DNA from: a virus
IMG/VR virus record: IMGVR_UViG_3300013127_000002
Coordinates: 23,843-87,842 of that record
Reading direction: 5' to 3' (one strand)
DNA length: 64,000 nt
The position numbers were made by a program, and so were the translations under genes. Each line of letters opens with the position of its first letter. The first letter of the stretch is position 1. Of this stretch, positions 59,797 to 64,000 are shown piece after piece. The notes beneath the pieces were generated by a model. That model ran no database searches. It saw only the letters and a program-made list of their open reading frames with translations, and was not told the DNA's origin.

Positions 59797-60566
59797 CCTC
59801 CTCCCTCGAAATCCTCGTCCAGAAAGCACCCGTCTTCCAGAATTACCTGGTAAAGACGGCGTCCCGGGAGTCCACCGCGCGTCAGCTTCTGTTGAACAGC
59901 GAGGGACATGCGGCGGCGTCTCTCTATATGGCTGTGCGCGTTCTGTACGGGGTAGACATCCTGCACTGGGAGCCGGAAACGATCTGGATGACTTTGCAGC
60001 ATGACGGGATCGAGCTTCCAGTAGTTTCGCGCAACAAGTTGATGGCGGCGATAACACTACAACTCAATCCGGCGTTCTATTGGGACAACATCGTCTTTCA
60101 GCATACGGTCCAGACACTCAACGACGAGTTGACCAACCCCGAGTCGATACAGGAGTGCCATCCTGCGCATATGGCGTGGGCGGTACACGAGGCAGGGTTC
60201 ATCCGGGGGTTGGACCCGCACGGTCACGAGATCCCGGAATTCGACGAGGACGTGCAGTTGTATATCGCGGTCTGTCTCAAGCGAGCAGGTTTTTTGATTC
60301 CCCCTAAAGAACTCGACAGCGAGGAGATTCAAAAGACCTTGGATTGTCAGTACCCCGATTGCCGGTTACCGTTAGAAGCAAAATACGCACGTAGCGAGGT
60401 GCGCGAAGCCTGGAACAAACTGCCCAAGAACAGGCTCCAGCATACTGAGTTTGCTGAAGACTCTCTTGGGGTACAGTTGTCCAGGCTTGCGTCCTGCTAC
60501 GTGTATGTCGAGATGAAGGCGGAAGAGCTGGCGTCTGAGATTAGTGACCTGAAGGTTACTACTTGA
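59793..60566 (+). CDS. Hypothetical virion-region protein
   Basis: 257 residues from GTG 59793, overlapping the upstream stop. The N-terminus (LEILVQKAPVFQNYLVKTAS) is amphipathic and loosely recalls the KLA/KTA tags of the left-end small proteins. The rest is helical, with C-x4-C (CQYPDC, near residues 184-189) and a helical C-terminus. No membrane segment. It ends convergently with the MoxR gene (8-base overlap). Function unknown. Confidence 0.5.
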   Translation: MTSSLEILVQKAPVFQNYLVKTASRESTARQLLLNSEGHAAASLYMAVRVLYGVDILHWEPETIWMTLQHDGIELPVVSRNKLMAAITLQLNPAFYWDNIVFQHTVQTLNDELTNPESIQECHPAHMAWAVHEAGFIRGLDPHGHEIPEFDEDVQLYIAVCLKRAGFLIPPKELDSEEIQKTLDCQYPDCRLPLEAKYARSEVREAWNKLPKNRLQHTEFAEDSLGVQLSRLASCYVYVEMKAEELASEISDLKVTT

Positions 60567-61791
60567 GCCCGGAATCTACCCTCTTCTGTCCGTCGTCCGC
60601 GCGTTTGTGTATCTCGACCCATTCAGGGAATTTGTTCATGGCGATCATGAGCTTTTGTCGGTATTCGATAGCGTTGTTTTCCTTCGATATGGTGTTCAGT
60701 TGGGTAAAGATCGACATGGACATGTCCGGAGTGAGTGTCTTCAGGAAGAGGACGAAGTTTCGAGCAACCTCGTCTACCGGGGGCTGGTCCGCAAAGAGCA
60801 TCATGAGCACCCCCTGCATAGCCTCGTGAAGAACTTCTTGCCGGCCGCTGTTGATGAGATCCACGATCTCGTCTTGCACTTTGGGGAACTTGAACAGTAC
60901 TTCTCTGGGGTCAATGGATCGGTCTTCGTCTCTCAGGAACGCGACGAGTTGGTCGGCGTGTGGAAGACCGATAGACGCGGCGTAGCGCATCCGCGCAAAG
61001 TCGCTTGTCAGGTCCATCCGTTCTTTTTCCATGAGGTACATGTCGAGGGAAATCGTTTGGATGGTCGCGGGACACGCGTATTGTTTCTGTGCTTTCTGCC
61101 CCTTGAAGTCGTAGAACATCGTTGGGTGCTGTTCGTAGAATTTGGTGAGGAGCGGATGACACGGCCGCGCGTTGCCCAGTGCGTGAAGGTCTGTCTGGTG
61201 AAACTCAGGAGTGATTGCGTGGCGCTTCCAGACCTCGTAGCTCGGGATAGCGTAAAACATCTTCAGCCGTCGGCGGAGTGCCATGTTGCTTTCGATCTGT
61301 GTAACCGCGTATTGTGCTGTATTCGGGTTCATCAGCCCAAGAACGAGGCAGTCATCCGGAAGCTTGTAGTTGAACATTTGACGATCTTCGATCAAAGAGA
61401 AGAACATGCTGATCGCGTGTTGCAACCCCTGGTTGATTTCGTCAAATACCAGAATGGCCTTCTCCCCTGGTTTAGGGAAGACGGACGGCAGGACAATGTC
61501 GAAGAAACCCCGGTCCTGATGTTTCACGGACGGGATACCCGCGCTCATCAGGCCCCAGTGTGCGGTTCGGACGTCGCAGATCTTTGCTCCGTATTCCCGG
61601 CTGAGTTGTCCACACAGTTGGCTCTTCCCGATGCCGGCCTCCCCGACCACGAGGATGGCGCCGCGGTGCTGGTTGTACTTCCACGTCAGGACTATCTGTT
61701 TCTTGATTTCTTCGATGCTTGCCCGGGGAATACTGTACAGGTCCGCGTACTTCTGGTCGTTCTGGTCGTGTTCCGGTTCTTTCTTTGCCAT
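60559..61791 (-). CDS. MoxR-type AAA+ ATPase
   Basis: 410 residues, start at 61791 with GAGGAGA upstream. Walker A is GEAGIGKS (50-57), Walker B is ILVFDEINQ with Asp117/Glu118, sensor 1 is GLMNPNT, and MALRRRLKMFYAIPSYE provides the arginine-finger region. The pattern, with RTAHWGLMSAGIP after Walker A, is that of ATPases that partner vWA/DUF2201 proteins. It should form a hexamer that remodels a substrate with the vWA protein at 57367. Two plus-strand genes separate the two, so they need separate promoters or long antisense-overlapping transcripts. Confidence 0.85.
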   Translation of the reverse strand: MAKKEPEHDQNDQKYADLYSIPRASIEEIKKQIVLTWKYNQHRGAILVVGEAGIGKSQLCGQLSREYGAKICDVRTAHWGLMSAGIPSVKHQDRGFFDIVLPSVFPKPGEKAILVFDEINQGLQHAISMFFSLIEDRQMFNYKLPDDCLVLGLMNPNTAQYAVTQIESNMALRRRLKMFYAIPSYEVWKRHAITPEFHQTDLHALGNARPCHPLLTKFYEQHPTMFYDFKGQKAQKQYACPATIQTISLDMYLMEKERMDLTSDFARMRYAASIGLPHADQLVAFLRDEDRSIDPREVLFKFPKVQDEIVDLINSGRQEVLHEAMQGVLMMLFADQPPVDEVARNFVLFLKTLTPDMSMSIFTQLNTISKENNAIEYRQKLMIAMNKFPEWVEIHKRADDGQKRVDSGLK

Positions 61792-61838
61792 CGTTCTCCT
61801 CTTGTGGCCTTTGTAGCTATTCGCTATTTTGAGGGTGT

Positions 61839-63467
61839 ATGAAGACTAAACCTACAGCGCGATTCAGCGAGCTGGCAGAAGCATGGCTGAAGCTGGACGG
61901 TAGGTCGTTCCGCTTTGATTTATACCCCATGCACCGGGCCTTTTATGATGGGCGTTTTCGTCGCACGCTCTTCAAGACCGGTCGTCAGGTAGCAAAGTCC
62001 ACTTCACTGGCGAACTTCAACATCCTGGAGTGCTCAGTCATCCCGCACTTCAAGACCATGTACGTGAGCCCACAGAAAGAGAAGACGGTTATCTTCTCTA
62101 CTACGCGTGTGGCCAAGGTCATGCGCTATTCCCCGCATATCAGTCGTCGGTTCTTGACCTCAGACCTCTCGGACCGTGTTCTTCAGAAACAGTTCACGAA
62201 CGGCTCCGTGATGCACTTCATGTACGCCGATGAGGACCCGGAGCGTCTGCGTAGTATCTCGTCGGACCGGAATATGTTCGACGAGGTCCAGGACATTTTG
62301 TACGACCCGGTCATCATCATCGGAAACGAGACAATGGCCAACTCCAGTTACGGTTTCGAGACGTACGCGGGGACCCCTAAGACGATGGAGAACACCATCC
62401 AGAGTCTCTGGGAACAGAGCACGCAGTCCGAATGGGTGATGCGATGCGACGCGTGCAACACGCACCAGTTTGTGGACTCTGCAAAGTCGATGGGCAAGGA
62501 AGGGATCATCTGTCTCAAGTGCGGAGAGTACTTGGACCCCTATACCGGGCAGTGGATCGATTTCAACCGGCCGAAAGAGATGGATTATGAGCCAGCCTTT
62601 GCGATGCACGGTTTTCATATTTCTCAGCTCATCATGCCGGCGAACCTTCCCAAGGCGTGTGCCAAGCGGGGGTTTTCAAGTGCGATTGTTGAGAGAGCGC
62701 ACGAGCGGTGGACGCGCATTGTCGTGAAGATGAACGATCCGAACTACTCCCAGACACTGTTCAAGAATGAGGTCCTGGGAGTGTCGGATTCTCTAGGCGA
62801 GCGTATGATAACCAAGGAAGAGCTGGAGTCGCTTTGTGGAAACCGACAGCTCTTGCCGATTCCCAATAGCCTGCACGTTTCCGGATTCACACACATCGTG
62901 GCTGGAGTTGACTGGTCGGGCGGAGGGATGGACGGGGTTTCCCGGACGGTCTTGTGGATTTGGGGGTACCGACCGGCAGATGACAAGCTGGTTACTCTCT
63001 TCTACAAGATCTACCCGGGCATGAATCCGGTTAACTCTATCGAGGAAATCGCGTTCACGTGTAGTGCGTACAACGTTGCGCTGGTTGTGGGTGACGCGGG
63101 AGGTGGGGCAATAGCGAACAACCTCTTGCAACAGAAGCTGGGATATCATCGAGTGACTCAGGTGCAGTACGGAGCTCCCGCCAAGGCTCTGATCTTCAAC
63201 GGAGAAGACCGTTACATAGGAAATCGGACAACCCTGATCGACAATTATTTGATGCTGCTGAAGAACAAGAGAGCGGAATTCGGCAGGCTTCAAGATATGA
63301 CGATAGCGATCGAGGACATACTTAACGAATACGAGGAGCTCACGTCCTCAGGCAAAAAAGTATGGAGACACTCTCCGCAGAAATCGGATGACTGTCTCCA
63401 CGCGGGTGTGTTCGGGTGGATTGCACACAAGATTATTGCCGCGGACCTGCGGTTCTACCAGCGCTAA
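61839..63467 (+). CDS. terL: Terminase large subunit
   Basis: 542 residues, ATG 61839 behind GAGGGTGT. The ATPase has Walker A TGRQVAKS (47-54) and Walker B NMFDEV with Asp148/Glu149. A zinc knuckle pair (CDAC 203-206, CLKC 225-228) is inserted between ATPase and nuclease, as in the gpA-like terminases. The nuclease starts with VAGVDWSGGG (Asp358), then VVGDAGGG, and ends with SDDCLHAGVFGW, giving the acidic residues for an RNase H-like nuclease. The enzyme cuts concatemeric DNA and drives it into the prohead. No small subunit is evident alongside. Divergent from the MoxR gene. Confidence 0.92.
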   Translation: MKTKPTARFSELAEAWLKLDGRSFRFDLYPMHRAFYDGRFRRTLFKTGRQVAKSTSLANFNILECSVIPHFKTMYVSPQKEKTVIFSTTRVAKVMRYSPHISRRFLTSDLSDRVLQKQFTNGSVMHFMYADEDPERLRSISSDRNMFDEVQDILYDPVIIIGNETMANSSYGFETYAGTPKTMENTIQSLWEQSTQSEWVMRCDACNTHQFVDSAKSMGKEGIICLKCGEYLDPYTGQWIDFNRPKEMDYEPAFAMHGFHISQLIMPANLPKACAKRGFSSAIVERAHERWTRIVVKMNDPNYSQTLFKNEVLGVSDSLGERMITKEELESLCGNRQLLPIPNSLHVSGFTHIVAGVDWSGGGMDGVSRTVLWIWGYRPADDKLVTLFYKIYPGMNPVNSIEEIAFTCSAYNVALVVGDAGGGAIANNLLQQKLGYHRVTQVQYGAPAKALIFNGEDRYIGNRTTLIDNYLMLLKNKRAEFGRLQDMTIAIEDILNEYEELTSSGKKVWRHSPQKSDDCLHAGVFGWIAHKIIAADLRFYQR

Positions 63468-64000
63468 CCTACGTCCGCCAGCTCGTCCTTGATCTCCTGC
63501 TCGATGAACGCGTCGGGGTCTTCTGCGATCTTCTCTTCTGTGTCGATGGAAGAAAGCTCGCCGTAGGACGGTCCTGCTCCGATGTCCCACTTGAAGGGGA
63601 CAGGTAGCCACGGGTAGAGCTTGCCCACCTTCTTTACTCCGTAATGGTCTATCAGGTCTGCTGCCTGAGAGAGGTACTTTTTCGGGATCTCGAAGCCAAT
63701 CGAGTCATGCACAGTCAGGAGGACCTGCCCGCCGAGGTCATGTCGTAAGGGTTCGTCGATATCACAGAGTACTTTCAGAACAATGTCTGAGGACGTGCTC
63801 TGGATCTTGAAGTTCACGCCTTGACGTTCGGCCTTGTTTCTCATGATGAAGGGCAGGTTGTGGATGTCCAAGCGCCGCCGACGGCCGAAGTACGTCTCTA
63901 CCACTCCGATGGTACGTACCTGTTGTTTGGTCATCTCGACGTATGCTTTGATGGTCGGGAACATGCGGTCGAGTGTTTCGATGATGACCCGGGCCTGTTC
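63464..64000 (-). CDS. polA: Family A DNA polymerase, C-terminal part (5' end outside window)
   Basis: The frame is open to the window edge, giving at least 178 residues. Motifs of the polymerase I fingers/palm C-terminus are present: NKAERQGVNFKIQSTSSDIV, equivalent to the N-x-x-I-Q-G-T-A-A-D region, and LLTVHDSIGFEIPK with the catalytic Val-His-Asp motif C. The end is acidic. It would replicate phage DNA. The 3' end overlaps the convergent terminase gene by four bases. N-terminal exonuclease content cannot be judged. polA is used as a family name. Confidence 0.88.
   Translation of the reverse strand, partial: EQARVIIETLDRMFPTIKAYVEMTKQQVRTIGVVETYFGRRRRLDIHNLPFIMRNKAERQGVNFKIQSTSSDIVLKVLCDIDEPLRHDLGGQVLLTVHDSIGFEIPKKYLSQAADLIDHYGVKKVGKLYPWLPVPFKWDIGAGPSYGELSSIDTEEKIAEDPDAFIEQEIKDELADVG

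Noticed and set aside
1-64000. Global reassignment of TAG to an amino acid.
   Set aside because: Several well-bounded genes (773, 8636, 9840, 23827) end in TAG immediately before the next ribosome-binding site or start.
1-64000. CRISPR arrays, insertion sequences, integrase or attachment sites.
   Set aside because: No regularly spaced repeats, transposase or recombinase motifs, or terminal inverted repeats were seen in the window.

Overview
The window is a 64 kb piece of the genome of a large tailed bacteriophage. No bacterial housekeeping genes, rRNA or convincing tRNA are present. Nearly every base is coding, genes overlap at ATGA/GTGA junctions, and tail, baseplate and terminase genes are recognisable. 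A gp25/gpW-like wedge protein, a gpJ/gp6-like wedge protein, a large hub with a built-in peptidoglycan hydrolase and a roughly 1,230-residue tape-measure candidate point to a myovirus-type (contractile) tail. No sheath, tube, portal, protease or capsid gene lies in the window, so tail type is inferred. DNA is GC-rich except in the tail-fibre block, which is visibly more A+T-rich. The host cannot be named from the sequence.

Layout. (1) 1-6665, plus strand: a run of small proteins built from a few interchangeable parts (a short amphipathic N-terminal motif and a Gly/Ala-rich hydrophobic C-terminal segment), followed by larger proteins carrying the same parts; probably virion-associated. (2) 6643-10457: an HExxH membrane protein on the minus strand, then plus-strand unknowns, a zinc-ribbon gene interrupted by an in-frame amber codon, and a structured non-coding stretch. 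(3) 10454-18981, minus strand: a nucleic-acid and lysis block with small unknowns, dNMP kinase, an exported lysozyme-like endolysin, several tiny zinc proteins, a DinG/XPD-type helicase and a family-4 uracil-DNA glycosylase. (4) 19069-24051: tail-assembly chaperone pair with an apparent -1 frameshift, then the tape measure. (5) 24060-33610: tail structural protein and a mosaic set of fibre genes. (6) 33612-48260: hub with lytic transglycosylase, a sigma-70 family factor, an amidase-like protein, gp25, gpJ, and large wedge/adaptor proteins. (7) 48270-52221, minus strand: class II (B12-dependent) ribonucleotide reductase and RuvC-like resolvase. (8) 52288-54391: a paralogous pair of structural-type unknowns. 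(9) 54383-61791: a minus-strand cassette of a retron-like reverse transcriptase with a zinc-finger-like insertion, two cysteine-rich unknowns, and a vWA/metallopeptidase protein, with its MoxR-type AAA+ partner just beyond two plus-strand genes. (10) 61839-64000: terminase large subunit and the C-terminal end of a family A DNA polymerase.

The genes fit a lytic phage with its own nucleotide supply, repair and recombination tools and its own transcription specificity factor. The strongest candidate for an undescribed system is the reverse-transcriptase cassette at 54.4-61.8 kb. The shuffled-tag small-protein array at the left edge is second.
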